Below, piece by piece: positions 63,937 to 64,000 of a DNA stretch of 64,000 nucleotides (positions are counted from its first letter, which is position 1; every line of letters starts with the position of its first letter). The DNA comes from Natrarchaeobaculum aegyptiacum (lineage in GTDB: Archaea > Halobacteriota > Halobacteria > Halobacteriales > Natrialbaceae). Both the position numbers and the translations under genes were made by a program. The stretch lies in NCBI RefSeq assembly GCF_002156705.1, contig NZ_CP019893.1, positions 2,852,001 to 2,916,000 on the forward strand, written 5' to 3'. Below the pieces are notes generated by a model. The model saw nothing but the letters and a program-made list of their open reading frames with translations, made no database searches and was not told where the DNA came from.

Positions 63937-64000
63937 TCAGTTCTCATCGTGGCGAATCCGGTGGCGTTGTTGCTGTTGTTCTCGTTCGGTCGGTCCCTGG
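63937..64000 (-). CDS. Possible 3' end of an upstream eCIS-related gene, truncated by the window
   Basis: One minus-strand frame entering from the right edge reads QGPTEREQQQQRHRIRHDEN and stops at 63937, about 30 bp before the Pvc16-like start. It could be the C-terminus of a gene in the same operon. Only 20 codons are visible, so this is tentative. Confidence 0.25.
   Translation of the reverse strand, partial: QGPTEREQQQQRHRIRHDEN

Overview
The window is haloarchaeal DNA. Its proteins are strongly acidic, coding DNA is GC-rich, many genes look leaderless (a TATA-like box about 25 nt before the start codon), and archaeal markers are present: Pelota, two RdfA-type proteins and a stand-alone bacterial-type aromatic sensor with no sigma-54 context. 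The genus cannot be named from this sequence. Roughly the first 35 kb is an accessory island with many insertion sequences, decayed genes and lower-GC stretches. From about 35.3 kb onward the gene content is compact, high-GC and mostly housekeeping.

Left part (1-5.7 kb): genes related to extracellular contractile injection system (eCIS) cargo, all on the minus strand. A DUF4157 (HELAH) protein is followed by a 334-aa partner. A second cassette follows, holding a DUF4157 relative that has lost the zincin core in frame and carries a glycine-rich hydrophobic segment, then a 345-aa paralogue of the partner. A third DUF4157 copy is cut after about 23 codons by a TnpB gene fragment. The surviving DUF4157 starts share a 19-codon leader ORF overlapping by ATGA. 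An IS5-type and an IS6-type element follow (5.7-7.4 kb). At the extreme right edge (63.5-64 kb) a DUF4157 remnant abuts the 5' part of a Pvc16-like (DUF4255) gene, so eCIS-related DNA probably continues beyond the window.

Aromatic island (about 7.4-34.3 kb): almost a whole aerobic aromatic ring-cleavage route. It contains a toluene-4-monooxygenase-like bacterial multicomponent monooxygenase (B, C Rieske, D, E, then A), an extradiol dioxygenase, an aldehyde dehydrogenase, two MhpD-family enzymes (hydratase and decarboxylase candidates), 4-hydroxy-2-oxovalerate aldolase and acylating acetaldehyde dehydrogenase. Two IclR regulators and a stand-alone XylR_N/V4R aromatic sensor complete it. No flavin reductase (TmoF) or 4-oxalocrotonate tautomerase is visible. 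An IS4/ISH8-type element with a 10-bp target duplication sits exactly between tmoE and tmoA. Same-orientation IS6-type copies, the right one decayed, bracket the island. katG and one of two XapX genes carry single in-frame TAG codons.

Core part (35.3-63.5 kb): a solitary E1-alpha gene, an APC permease, an R2lox-like oxidase, a fatty-acid/acyl-CoA catabolic block (two acyl-CoA ligases, acyl-CoA dehydrogenase, enoyl-CoA hydratase, SDR, thiolase), gamma-carbonic-anhydrase-like protein, LarA-like protein, glycerate kinase, a second RdfA, TIM-barrel isomerase, HD phosphohydrolase, a 31-aa membrane micropeptide, Pelota, membrane proteins, TruA, an HTH-GNAT protein with a probable autoregulatory operator, methylmalonyl-CoA epimerase and a YbjQ-family protein.

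Two sequence-level patterns are not explained by gene content. Three of the transposase genes (IS5, IS4, ISH3) are studded with perfect 10-16-bp inverted repeats inside the coding sequence. Two about 85-bp palindromic elements (15.2 and 38.8 kb) share outer arms but have completely different, individually self-complementary inner stems.
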